From Microplitis mediator (lineage: Eukaryota > Arthropoda > Insecta > Hymenoptera > Braconidae), in NCBI RefSeq assembly GCF_029852145.1, contig NC_079971.1:4397697-4461696 (forward strand): a stretch of 64,000 nucleotides of DNA. The letters are read 5' to 3'. This document shows positions 45,201 to 50,734 of this stretch, piece after piece. Position 1 is the stretch's first letter; each line of letters opens with the position of its first letter. The translations under genes were made by a program, and so were the position numbers. The notes under the pieces were generated by a model, which had not been told where the DNA came from, ran no database searches, and saw only the letters and a program-made list of their open reading frames with translations.

Positions 45201-45935
45201 TTAATTTTTATTAATCCTTTTTTTTTTTTAATTTATTCATAGTTGTTCTCATTTTCCATATTAATTTTTTTTCGGTCGAGACACAGTTTCGTCGGCTCTC
45301 CCAAGTACTTTCTAAATGCGTTAAGGTGACTGCACAACAAGATACCAAATGACCGGAAGGATTCTGCAAGCGAATTTCGTAAATATATATACATATGTAT
45401 ATGTGTATATTTTAAATTATTGACTACTAGTATGTCTAGTATAGTAACGGTGTCGTTAATGTCAACATGTAATATTGCAGAGGTTAAATTTAAAGTTGTA
45501 ATTTAAAAAAAAAATTTCAAGTCGGCAAGTAAATGAGCGAGTAGACGTTAAGAGCTAAAATAATAAAATAAAAAAGTGATAGTCGTCAAAAAATGATCCT
45601 TATAACTCAAGAGTTTTCAAGGCGAGCGGGACAGCGAACCGTGAATCCGTTTTTTTCGGCGGGCAAATGTCTTTAATTCGCGGTACATAAACTTCCGGTC
45701 TTACTGTACATCGTATGTCAGTTAAAAAAAAGTAAATATTGATTTATTATTTGAAAAAAAATTACTGCTCCAGCGAAGCTCGCAGTTGCAGAAATAAAAA
45801 ATTTGAAAAAAAATCGCGGGTAAATTATTCAAAAAAAAATTCACCAGCCGGCCAAGACAGGTGCGAGTTAAAAAATAAAAAAAAAAGTTAAAACTATACA
45901 ACTTTATTTAAAAAAAAAAACTTACCCGTCCCCAT
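1..45935 (-). CDS. dpy: dumpy: giant extracellular EGF/DPY-repeat matrix protein (5' part, continues beyond base 1)
   Basis: Dumpy is an arthropod apical extracellular-matrix fibre protein that anchors epidermis to cuticle and resists tension; this role comes from the known family. In the sequence, 30 minus-strand coding pieces join through GT..AG introns with no frame conflict, about 8,255 codons before the window edge. Order: signal peptide, LDLa-like fragment, EGF and calcium-binding EGF modules (DINEC/DVNEC starts), a giant EGF exon, short linkers, then about 38 units of EGF-DPY-EGF. The DPY module is visible as CRPEC....DC.....AC...KC. Nearly all introns are phase 1; three are phase 0 (after 32,096, 30,284 and 29,001). 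The C-terminal ZP domain and membrane anchor are not in the window. Family assignment is very secure because EGF-DPY-EGF repetition on this scale is specific to Dumpy. Each exon is listed separately below. Confidence 0.96.
286..588 (-). CDS. dpy: dumpy exon 29: one EGF-DPY-EGF unit, short variant
   Basis: 101 codons. The short first EGF (CDNGQCSC) has EYFGDPTIGC, and the last EGF ends GMSGNAFVIC. It matches the variant unit at 2,530-2,832 in both peculiarities. Acceptor TTTTAG, donor AGTG-GTATGA. Confidence 0.92.
664..993 (-). CDS. dpy: dumpy exon 28: one EGF-DPY-EGF unit
   Basis: 110 codons ending FSECRPKPVE. First EGF NYMGSPPNC, DPY core TINQECTSIKAC. Two in-frame acceptors are possible, ACCAACAG (used here) and ACTTCAG 15 nt further in. 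The second would shorten the linker by five residues. Donor GAAA-GTAAGT. Confidence 0.9.
1061..1372 (-). CDS. dpy: dumpy exon 27: one EGF-DPY-EGF unit
   Basis: 104 codons: AETAREPCSPSPCG, TYLGAPPNC, DPY core VSSECPSNRAC, last EGF GYTGDPFTRC then FFIE. Acceptor CAATACAG, donor GAAG-GTAAAC. Confidence 0.92.
1449..2084 (-). CDS. dpy: dumpy exon 26: two EGF-DPY-EGF units
   Basis: 212 codons. The first unit is of the GSPPNC class (QFTGSPPNC), the second of the GNPYEGC class (SAGSCSCLPDYLGNPYEGC). The fusion lies in a different register of the three-unit cycle from that of exon 22, so the two double exons arose independently. Ends PVPLIS at donor ATCA-GTAAGC. Confidence 0.93.
2154..2459 (-). CDS. 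dpy: dumpy exon 25: one EGF-DPY-EGF unit
   Basis: 102 codons: DPVVTQPCTPSPCG, NNQPVCTCIDGYLGSPPTC, DPY core VSTDCSPNEAC, ending GDPFVQC. Acceptor TTAAATAG, donor ATTC-GTAAGC. Phase 1 to 1. Confidence 0.92.
2530..2832 (-). CDS. dpy: dumpy exon 24: one EGF-DPY-EGF unit, short variant
   Basis: 101 codons. The first EGF is the short form (CQQGVCTC) with EYQGDPYFGC, and the last EGF ends in an unusual GMSGNAFFNC instead of GDPF. The same two features recur in exon 30, six units later. Acceptor TATCTTAG, donor AGAG-GTACTT. Confidence 0.92.
2920..3237 (-). CDS. dpy: dumpy exon 23: one EGF-DPY-EGF unit
   Basis: 106 codons: PPSPVETQNPCVPSPCG opening, SYVGSPPNC first EGF, CTISADCPTNQAC DPY core, ending GDPFSNC. 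Acceptor TTTACAG, donor CAAA-GTAAGA, phase 1 to 1. Confidence 0.92.
3318..3953 (-). CDS. dpy: dumpy exon 22: two EGF-DPY-EGF units
   Basis: 212 codons. The first unit is of the GDPYEGC class (NGIGSCSCLPDYFGDPYEGC). The second is of the GTPPGC class and ends GDPFTSC. The two units share one exon, which suggests intron loss between units 28 and 29. Acceptor CCCTCTAG, donor CCAC-GTAAGT. Confidence 0.93.
3954..4603 (-). other. Dumpy intron with short GGTCTAGG-type repeats
   Basis: 650 bp of intron. Around 4,200-4,260 a short motif (GGGTCTAGGTCT and AAGGGTCTAAGGTC variants) is repeated imperfectly. No exon or RNA gene is visible. Confidence 0.5.
4604..4924 (-). CDS. dpy: dumpy exon 21: one EGF-DPY-EGF unit
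   Basis: 107 codons: linker VEIPKEPVDPC, EGF with NYIGVPPNC, DPY core RPECTINPECASHLAC, second EGF ending GDPFSNC. This is unit 27 counted from the first DPY unit of the giant exon, of the GxPPxC class. Phase 1 to 1. Confidence 0.92.
5005..14124 (-). CDS. dpy: dumpy exon 20: giant EGF-DPY-EGF repeat exon (3,040 codons)
   Basis: One open frame of 9,120 nt, phase 1 to 1 (acceptor AATCGCAG, donor ATCAG-GTAATT). After a run of plain EGFs near the N-terminal side (14.1-13.3 kb), I count 26 successive units of about 105 residues. Each has the plan DPC.PSPCGPNS.C, a DPY core (CRPEC...DC....AC...KC), then DPC.G.CG.NA.C...NH.P.C.C ending GDPF..C. Units fall into two classes by the first EGF's last loop: GSPP.C, or GDPY.GC. 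The second class recurs every third unit (see findings). Linkers are short and Pro/Glu-rich. No transmembrane segment. Confidence 0.96.
14194..14376 (-). CDS. dpy: dumpy exon 19: DPY plus EGF
   Basis: 61 codons: AGCTSDRDCTLTETC (DPY) followed by an EGF with HAVCINTNHGADC and GYHGNGFSLC. Acceptor TTCTTAG, donor CCTG-GTGAGT. Phase 1 to 1. Confidence 0.88.
14661..14738 (-). CDS. dpy: dumpy exon 18: 26-codon micro-module
   Basis: The smallest internal exon apart from the signal exon. It encodes ADDKSPGCPYCPPGHQC and a short tail ending SCIK, with four cysteines. It completes the preceding EGF (compare KFCPLGFVPD in exon 16). Acceptor CTTGTAG, donor AAAAG-GTATAT. Confidence 0.82.
14826..14969 (-). 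CDS. dpy: dumpy exon 17: DPY plus EGF
   Basis: 48 codons: VKCTQHDDCPSQLAC (DPY) then NPCTLGNPCDYVEEC, ending VQDHRPVCVK. This has a partial EGF core whose last loop would be closed by later exons. Acceptor AATAG, donor AAAG-GTAACC, phase 1 to 1. Confidence 0.88.
14970..16039 (-). other. Dumpy intron between exons 16 and 17
   Basis: About 1.07 kb of AT-rich intron. The only notable content is the plus-strand exon-like stretch at 15,598-15,824. No minus-strand dumpy exon with proper splice sites was found. Confidence 0.55.
15598..15824 (+). pseudogene. Possible fossil exon on the opposite strand inside a dumpy intron
   Basis: Plus-strand stretch preceded by a perfect polypyrimidine-AG acceptor (T8-ATTTTGCAG) and followed by CAG-GCAAGT, a GC-type donor. 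Its translation is protein-like in two adjacent frames, with segments such as INGVPVGPRVGRR and, after one frame change near 15,723, NGQPRDGYKFILSG. No intact ORF spans it. I do not recognise the protein. It could be a decayed exon, a transcribed non-coding exon, or chance. Confidence 0.25.
16040..16882 (-). CDS. dpy: dumpy exon 16: mixed DPY/EGF exon with a Ser/Thr insert
   Basis: 281 codons beginning ERECTSDSEC (DPY-like) and ending GFVPDTKYGCMK. Several DPY/EGF pairs are present (VRDHQPMC, VLDHRPIC and VEDHKPVC EGF cores). One unit carries a low-complexity Ser/Thr/Ile insert (TITSTSISSTSS) that breaks the usual spacing. High GC (for example around 16,100-16,800) compared with flanking introns. 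Acceptor TTGATTAG, donor AAAG-GTAAAC; phase 1 to 1. Confidence 0.9.
16883..17823 (-). other. Dumpy intron between exons 15 and 16
   Basis: 941 bp, AT-rich, with long T and A runs. I see no exon, RNA gene or transposon terminus in it. Confidence 0.5.
17824..17961 (-). CDS. dpy: dumpy exon 15: single EGF
   Basis: 46 codons starting SVDRSSLDCRTIGC and ending GSPDVECKT: one EGF with an N-terminal linker. Acceptor TTACAG follows a T-rich tract; donor ACAG-GTACGT. Phase 1 to 1. Confidence 0.88.
18035..26413 (-). CDS. dpy: dumpy exon 14: giant EGF exon (2,793 codons)
   Basis: One open frame of 8,379 nt, phase 1 to 1, with acceptor TTGCAG and donor ending GCAT-GTAAGT. It encodes dozens of EGF modules. 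In the first half, cbEGFs (DIDEC, DINEC, DVNEC) alternate with plain EGFs. In the second half EGFs are mixed with chains of short Cys-rich units, for example VCRSTDDCASGEKC and PCVTPSQCQSDQTC, which look like tandem DPY-like four-cysteine modules without intervening EGFs. Only small exons flank it, so it may have formed by intron loss or by expansion within one exon. Secreted, disulfide-rich, no membrane segment. Confidence 0.95.
26555..27280. mobile_element. TTAA-flanked, terminal-inverted-repeat non-autonomous element in a dumpy intron
   Basis: The ends read TTAAGGGGGA...CACTGTG and CACAGTGGCTATCCCCCTTAA, so the termini are inverted and both abut a TTAA. That is the target preferred by piggyBac-type transposases. 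An internal palindrome has arms near 26,846-26,876 and 26,962-26,992 (GTAGGGGATTTTGAAAATTT and its complement). There is no transposase ORF, so it is MITE-like. It lies in the 1.27-kb intron between exons 13 and 14. The class assignment is tentative. Confidence 0.6.
27682..27915 (-). CDS. dpy: dumpy exon 13: EGF modules with a Cys-rich tail
   Basis: DVDECARTDACG opens a cbEGF, followed by a short TCDADNDCPGNAIC segment that resembles a DPY-type disulfide module. It ends NDCR before donor GAC-GTAAGT. The junction codon with the next exon reads H (C|AT). Phase 1 to 1. Confidence 0.88.
28065..28322 (-). CDS. dpy: dumpy exon 12: two EGF modules
   Basis: APCETVTCSEHAFC opens a first EGF with a longer final loop (WTFNPNDIAAGC). 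A DINEC cbEGF ending YSGNAFKQC follows. Noticeably GC-richer than the neighbouring introns. Phase 1 to 1. Confidence 0.9.
   Translation of the reverse strand, partial: PHVRLLLAASMPSANPTDTRPTVSARTAGHSTPTTSPRVASTSTSVTRSMDPRDDVAKTQYAPTRPVVSAANASPVTPAMPSSSA
28630..28867 (-). CDS. dpy: dumpy exon 11: two EGF modules
   Basis: Acceptor TTAACAG enters at phase 0 (TDVTTLCKSNFDC). The first EGF is compact, and the second is a cbEGF beginning DLDEC and ending GTPPQIPC. Donor AAAG-GTACAT, phase 1. Confidence 0.88.
29001..29134 (-). CDS. dpy: dumpy exon 10: single calcium-binding EGF
   Basis: DIDECNGPENPCGANAIC opens one cbEGF. It ends PAVACDQ at donor CAG-GTAAGT in phase 0, so the EGF is completed by residues at the junction. 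Confidence 0.88.
29283..29402 (-). CDS. dpy: dumpy exon 9: single calcium-binding EGF
   Basis: 40 codons from VNECEKNPCG to DPFKGCTG, a complete cbEGF. Acceptor AACAG, donor CTG-GTTAGC. Phase 1 to 1. Confidence 0.88.
29521..29766 (-). CDS. dpy: dumpy exon 8: two calcium-binding EGF modules
   Basis: DINECESNDMCG opens the first cbEGF and DINECLRDNAC the second; ends LILCE. The donor GAGA-GTCAGT is again the GTCAGT type and is the one that keeps the reading frame into the next exon (NVNEC). Confidence 0.9.
29960..30209 (-). CDS. dpy: dumpy exon 7: two calcium-binding EGF modules
   Basis: Starts CYDINEC and continues with DVDEC, ending GMDGDPFSGC. Acceptor TTTTCAG, donor ACG-GTAATG. It enters at phase 0 and leaves at phase 1, restoring the phase used by most of the gene. 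Confidence 0.9.
30284..30531 (-). CDS. dpy: dumpy exon 6: two calcium-binding EGF modules
   Basis: Opens DINEC and contains a second DIDEC module ending GFTGNPYEN. The only donor that keeps frame is AAC-GTCAGT, a weaker GTCAGT site. It leaves phase 0, and the next exon resumes CYDINEC. Confidence 0.88.
30697..30813 (-). CDS. dpy: dumpy exon 5: calcium-binding EGF
   Basis: 39 codons starting DENEC and ending GYRGDGFTC, one complete cbEGF with the six-cysteine pattern and the hydroxylatable C-x-N...F-x-C segment (CTNTLGGFHC). Phase 1 to 1. Confidence 0.9.
31057..31161 (-). CDS. dpy: dumpy exon 4: short EGF-like module
   Basis: 35 codons with the pattern DDC...KCQNGVCLDSVCHCNDGFGGCNC, a compact EGF-like fold. 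Acceptor TTTTACAG, donor CAG-GTAAAA, phase 1 to 1. Its intron toward exon 3 contains a (GATGAA)n tract and a GC-rich island at about 31.3-31.4 kb of unknown role. Confidence 0.85.
31773..31807. repeat. (GATGAA)n hexamer microsatellite
   Basis: About six tandem GATGAA/GAAGAT units immediately 3' of dumpy exon 3 on its intron side, within about 25 bp of the splice donor. Confidence 0.85.
31828..32023 (-). CDS. dpy: dumpy exon 3: LDLa-like N-terminal module
   Basis: Encodes a basic linker (GRGPKRE) after the signal peptide, then GYFGC, a short spacer, and ICDGKNDCYQGADEA ending KC. The CDGxxDC...DE core is that of an LDL-receptor class A module. The first part of the module is missing its usual cysteine pair, so it looks truncated. 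Donor CAG-GTAAAA; ends phase 1. Confidence 0.85.
32096..32151 (-). CDS. dpy: dumpy exon 2: signal peptide
   Basis: Acceptor TTACAG, then CGAAG and an ATG at 32,146, encoding a Lys/His start followed by the hydrophobic run LWPLVVYIILSAC, then donor CCTGTAAGT. This is a textbook secretory signal. Cleavage probably falls near SAC-P or in the next exon's ADSA. It ends in phase 0. Confidence 0.85.
33748..33791. repeat. (TA)n tract in dumpy intron 1
   Basis: Near-pure TA dinucleotide run, interrupted once by an A6 block. Confidence 0.7.
37357..38174 (+). mobile_element. CGGAGT-family array A: three tandem TA-flanked elements
   Basis: Three units (about 37,357-37,616, 37,628-37,873 and 37,884-38,174) lie head-to-tail in the same orientation, separated by a short TTATTAATA spacer. 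Each starts (CA)CTGTAAAAAATnCGG and ends with the inverted TTTTTTACAGTG or a close variant. They are filled with GGAGT/ACTCC motifs and have no ORF. Structure suggests non-autonomous TIR elements with a TA target site. Confidence 0.7.
39311..40084 (+). mobile_element. CGGAGT-family array B: three tandem elements
   Basis: Again three same-orientation units (about 39,311-39,557, 39,571-39,806 and 39,822-40,084). The third unit of both arrays carries the same internal AATAAATAAACAG block, so arrays A and B look like copies of one three-unit composite rather than six independent insertions. Confidence 0.7.
41371..41515. repeat. GTT and GAA trinucleotide repeats
   Basis: A (GTT)n run at about 41,371-41,391 and an imperfect (GAA)n run at about 41,456-41,515. 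Low-complexity open frames seen across them are composition artefacts. Confidence 0.75.
42631..42685. promoter_or_regulatory. Cluster of GATCG palindromes
   Basis: Four CGATC/GATCG copies occur in about 55 bp. One forms an exact inverted repeat, GATCGTT-CATC-AACGATC (42,643-42,660). The island is GC-richer than its surroundings and sits in dumpy intron 1. A regulatory role is only a guess. Confidence 0.25.
43940..44436 (+). mobile_element. CGGAGT-family long element C with internal GT microsatellite
   Basis: Single 497-bp element with clean TA flanks, CACTGTAAAAAATCCGGAGT at the left end and GAATTTTTTACAGTG at the right. The interior has a GTGTGT-rich tract, a CAGCTGATCAATAATGTAATACG segment and more GGAGTGAAT/ATTCACTCC pairs. 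Element D at 49,074 is its reverse-complement homologue. Confidence 0.75.
45926..45935 (-). CDS. dpy: dumpy exon 1: start codon end of the first exon
   Basis: The minus strand reads GCCATGGGGACGG then GTAAGT, a strong Kozak-like start followed by a strong donor. Joined to the exon ending at 32,151, the ten bases give M-G-T-A-K in frame with the next ATG and the hydrophobic signal peptide. This makes the first intron phase 1, like most of the gene. The exon would extend upstream as 5' UTR to about 46,265. The downstream ATG at 32,146 could alternatively be the start. Inferred from splice frame only. Confidence 0.6.
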
Positions 45936-46235
45936 GGCTGATACCAGCCTCCACGTTATCTTTCCTCCTCTCGCGCCAGTGGTTCTGTTTAATCACCTTC
46001 AGACAAAATATAAATCTCCACTTAAAAGTAAAATAAATATTTAAAAAAAAAAAAAAACCAAGATAATAAATATATAAATATATAAACAACAACAATAATC
46101 ACAACCACTGATAATAAAACCAGACACTCGGAACTCTCGAACTCGTGTATATCGACTTGGTCCTACCGGGAAGACCGCGGACGGACTGGTACCACATCAG
46201 TAACTCCTTTGGCGAGACTCCGCGGGTCTTACTAA

Positions 46236-46520
46236 CACAGACTTACCGGCGTAGCGTCGAGTACTGACTACCTGTACGTCAAGCCGCGAAGCCTTGCGAT
46301 TGGTCGAGAAGTACCTTCTCCTATCTCCGTCTCCGTCCAAAGCTTTATCTCAGTAACCGTCTCTCCTTCACACTCCACGCCCGCTCTGGTGTCTCTGTCA
46401 TATCCACAGCTCGTGGGCTGTCCGACTTCTTCGACTCCTTCACTTCGTCCCGGTCCGCTGCACGGGCTCCGGAACTCTCGCGGGGTTCATACTCCCACGG
46501 AGGAAATAGGTGGATACTGA
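46236..46520 (-). promoter_or_regulatory. Probable dumpy core promoter and 5' UTR region
   Basis: This is a GC-richer island in an AT-rich landscape. On the minus strand it contains an exact arthropod initiator TCAGT, with the +1 A at about 46,265, and a CCAAT motif roughly 45 bp upstream. GA-rich blocks (GACGGAGACGGAGA and similar) lie further upstream. No TATA box is evident. A second good donor (GCCG then GTAAGT) at 46,246 could give an alternative short leader exon. Placement rests on motifs and on the in-frame exon 1 at 45,926-45,935. Confidence 0.45.
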
Positions 46521-48291
46521 ATAGAGTTTAATAAATTTAAGACAACTCTAACTCTCTTTGATTTTTATTGATGATGCCACTCTATTTTTAAATGTTATGA
46601 CATCTCAGACAGCCAACGTCTGTTAAAAAAAAAAATATAATAAAATAACAGTTAATTTATTTATTTAAAGTAATCTAATAAATAAATGGAGGTAAAGTCA
46701 GTCAGTGGCTCATTATCACGTGTCCCAGTGTAAAGATCAACAAGAATTTGATGGACGAAAGGTCATCCTGGCATTATAATAGTCGATTGCACGCGAGACT
46801 CGTTGGTGTACGTCCTTAGCCATGAGTTCACCGACTCCCTCATTCTTTATCTCTTTTTTTCCTCTATCCTCACTAGATACTCTCTTATTTTCTCTTGACT
46901 GCTTCCAGCTCATGGATAGACTCTGGTTCTGTGCTGGAGTTTTGTTTCATGTACTCGTCGACTCGCGGACTCGGATAATTTCTGTATATATATACAGCTA
47001 CAGCAAAGCAACAACTCAGCTAATGTAATGTAACATAAGCCGAGGAATTGAAGCTCAAGTACATACATACTCATGTACGACAGATAAATCGGTGGACTGT
47101 CTATGTGCGACGGATGACGCCCAGTAAACACAGTCCTGGAGCCCAAGTAGAACCGGGCAACGATCCGTGATGAGGAAATGAGTTACACCCTCTCTGCTGA
47201 TTCCATCCGAATAATAAAACTCCACTGGATTATCATTTTTTTATTCTTTTCATAACTTTTCGTGACAAAAACCAGAGGGTGGAGGCAAAAGTCGATCTAT
47301 ATCTGAAACGAAATAAAGATTTATTGCGTTAATCCATCAACGATTGTCAGAAAAAATATCTTTTGATCATCGTTACAAATCACTGGGGACCATTTGTATC
47401 TTCATTTGACATCTTTACCTGGGAGAGACAACAATAGGAATTTATAGTTCGAGTTATTTTTGTCCTAATGGTTAAAAATAATCCGAACCCTTGCCTTCCT
47501 ACGAGTTATAATCATGAGATGCGCAATTCGTGGAACACGCGGAATAGATACCGAGAAGTCGACGCACCCGCGGTATTAAATATATATGTATATATATATT
47601 TAGTGCTCAAGAGTGAGCTCGACGCCTGGTAAAGATGCATGGCTACAAATAAAGTCTCCTCGTTTATTTATTTATATACAAATAAATATATAAATAAAAA
47701 CCGGACGGTTGAAAACCCAGTCCTGCTAAACATGACATTTAATTCTTTATTATAAATGCAAAATAATAAAAAGTATAAATAAATGAAAGTATGATTTGAT
47801 AGCATTAATAAAAGTTGATAAGTAAATATATAATATATGTTATTATTATTTATTTATATGAATTTATTATGCAAATCTATGAATTAATAAAACAGAGGGT
47901 TGAGTTTTGCATTGCGTTTAAACTTTTATTCAAACGAAGGACTCGCAGTTTAGCAGCTAAATAACGATTTAATTGGAGAAGCTGGGCCGTGGACGTGCTC
48001 GGTATGAAACTAGTGTCAGGACTACGCTCGCGATGGTCAGCGGGAGTTTAATCCCGCGGAACTATATATAGATTATGAGCAAGACTTAATACTCTAGCTC
48101 AACACTAGAGTAGAGAAGTGTAAGTTAAAGAAGAGGACTGAAGAGTTTAGAGGATGATGGAAGACAGCAGAAGATGATGGAGTAGACGGAGAAGAAATCA
48201 AAAGTGGCTCGTGCTCACCATAACACCCTGATGGTTTTTTATTTTCAGTCTTGTGGCCAGTGTACTGAGACCACACTATACTCTATACTCT

Positions 48292-48293
48292 GC

Positions 48294-48324
<31 letters not shown>
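48292..48324. repeat. (ATC)n microsatellite
   Basis: About eleven uninterrupted CAT/ATC units. Confidence 0.85.
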
Positions 48325-48325
<1 letters not shown>

Positions 48326-48562
48326 CGACCACAAGTATTACATATAAATATATACATATATATATGTACACTGTAATGTAACGGAGTATCGCAGTTTCTT
48401 TCGTAGCACTCACGTTCATTTGGTATTCTTTTCGTCGATGCGTCATCCGCCGACGCCGTAGCATGCCGGATGGCAGCAAGTTGCCCGGCAACTCCTCAGG
48501 GTCACCGGCTCTTATGAAGGACGATTAGAATACCTAAAAAAAAAAAAAATTATTATTATTAA

Positions 48563-49963
48563 ACTGCAAAAATTTGCGGAGTAAACTCAGATTAAATCAG
48601 GAGTGAACTCGGAGTAAATGCAGAGCGGGTGAATGTTGATTTATTCAGTTCCCTTAGAGTAAAACTCACTCCGGATGGAATGGATAGGGATTTAAATACA
48701 ATCTGTATTCACTAGGAATTTACTCCTGATTTTTTTAGTTTATTATTATTACGCTGTAAAAATTTGCGGAGTAAACGCAGATTAAATCTGAATTCGGAGT
48801 AAATCCGAAGCGGGTGACTGTTTATTTATTTGATTCCCTTGGAGTAAAATTCACTCCAAAGAGGAGTTTATTTTAATATTAAAATTCCGAATTGAATGCA
48901 GTTTAAATAAAATTCAAATCACGCCGAAATCATTCCGTTGGAAATAAACTCTGAATTTACTCCGTATGCGAAGTGATTTTTTTAAAACTCTGTAACTACA
49001 CGTGGCGGAATAAAATCGGATTTAAATAAAATCCGTAATGACTTGGAATTTACTCCCGACAAATTACAGTCTACACTGTAAAAAATTCGCGGAGTGAATG
49101 CGGATTAAATCCGGAGTGAATGCGGAGTAAATTAATTTTTAATTATTCACTCCCCTCGGAGTGAAATTCACTCCGCAGGGGAGTTTTCGCGGAGTAGATA
49201 AATTTCTATTAACTTAATCCCTCCGGAGTGAAATTCACTCCGGAGCGGAGTTTTGAAAATATTGTTAATAAAAAATTGCTTCACTCAATAAAATCGAAGT
49301 AAAAACTCGCGTATTACATTATTGATCAGCTGATACGCACACACATACACACACACATATTTAGACACACACGCGCACTCGCACGCACACATTTGCACAC
49401 ACGCACACATTTGCACACACACACATTGTTAAGCAGTTTAATATAAATTTATTTAAGTATTAAAACTCCGGACCGGAGTAAATTGGGAGTGAAATAAAAT
49501 CCGCGTTACTCCGAGATCACTCCGCTAAAAAAAAACTCCCAATTCACTCCGCATGCGGAGTGATTTTTTTTAAAACTCTGGAACTCCGAGTAGCGGAGTG
49601 AATGCGGAGTGAATTCGGATTTAATTTCAATCCGAATTCACTCCGGATTTTTTACAGTGTATTATTATTACATTGTAAAAATTAACGGAGTAAATTCGGA
49701 GTAAATTTGGAGCTGGTGACTATTTATTTGATTACCTTCGAGTAAAATTCATTCCAAACGGGAGTTTATTTCAATATTAAAATTCCGAATTGCATGTGGA
49801 TTTAAATAAAATTCCAATCCTTCCAAAATCATTCCGCTGGAAATAAACTTCATATTTACTCCGTATGCGAAGTGATTTTTTATAAAACTCCGTAAGTCCA
49901 AGTGAATTCGAATTTAAAGAAAATCCGTAATCACTCGGAATTTACTCCCGATTTTTTACAGTC
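48563..49963 (-). mobile_element. CGGAGT-family array E (inverted orientation) interrupted by element D
   Basis: Three degenerate units (about 48,563-48,740, 48,752-49,069 and 49,671-49,963) lie in the reverse orientation relative to arrays A and B. They share the internal CTGTTTATTTATT block of array units in complement. A fresher, less degenerate element D sits between the second and third units. Confidence 0.65.
49074..49659 (-). mobile_element. CGGAGT-family long element D, inverted homologue of C
   Basis: 586 bp, TA-flanked, termini CACTGTAAAAAATTCGCGGAGTG and CGGATTTTTTACAGTG. The interior is the reverse complement of element C, including CGTATTACATTATTGATCAGCTG and an ACACAC-rich tract. 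C and D lie about 5 kb apart in opposite orientation on either side of the dumpy 5' region. Confidence 0.75.
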
Positions 49964-50734
49964 TATTATTATCATTATAATTATAATTATAATGATAATA
50001 AGTATGAAGATTCGTGAGTTTATTTAATTGGGCGAAAGTCAAGTGTCGTGGGAATGAATAAAATAGTAATAATAAACCTGACGGTACTTAATTTAATTTT
50101 TAATTAATTATCAAAACATAAAGATATTTCTCAGTAAAAATAAAATAAACTATGAATTTAAATATGCTGATTGGCTTTTTAAATATTATTTAAAACTACA
50201 GTAATTACTTTAATACACACTCGCCAGTGAGTCTTAGCATATAAATATAAATTTTCTCATCTAATGTCTACAATTGTTTATATTTAACTGTAAAACTTAA
50301 GTAATAATACCAATCCGGATAATTACGTAATCTCTATCATAAATATATATGTGAACAACTAATAAATATTTCTTCTTGTTTACTGTTGTTTTCCACTCAA
50401 TTTTATTAAACTTATTGTCCATATATGTTTAGTATATTAATACTTATATAAGTTATTTATTTTTTTTTTAAATAAATAATTAATAATAATAAATATTTCA
50501 ATGATCAAGGCATCGGATGTCAACGAGGGAAAAATGATATCAATTTTACGGATGAAATAAAAACTGTTGCCTTGAATTATGTAATAAAAAAAAAACGGAA
50601 CTTATTAAGTAAATTGTTTATGATAAATTTCAATTAAAATGATAAAAATATCGATGATTGAAAATATAATAAATTACTATAATTATTTCGCAATTGTCTA
50701 AAGTCTAAATACCTTTAGTTTAAAATATATATTA

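Larger units (their letters stand above)
32152..45925 (-). other. Dumpy intron 1 (about 13.8 kb), no supported gene inside
   Basis: AT-rich DNA between the proposed leader exon and the signal-peptide exon. It holds CGGAGT-type repeat arrays (37.4-38.2, 39.3-40.1 and 43.9-44.4 kb), simple repeats, and a few GC-richer islands (for example 36.8-37.1, 41.4-41.7 and 42.6-42.7 kb) that may be regulatory. Open frames in it, such as 41,280-41,694, are low-complexity and show no domain or splice signals. No coding gene can be supported. Confidence 0.6.
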
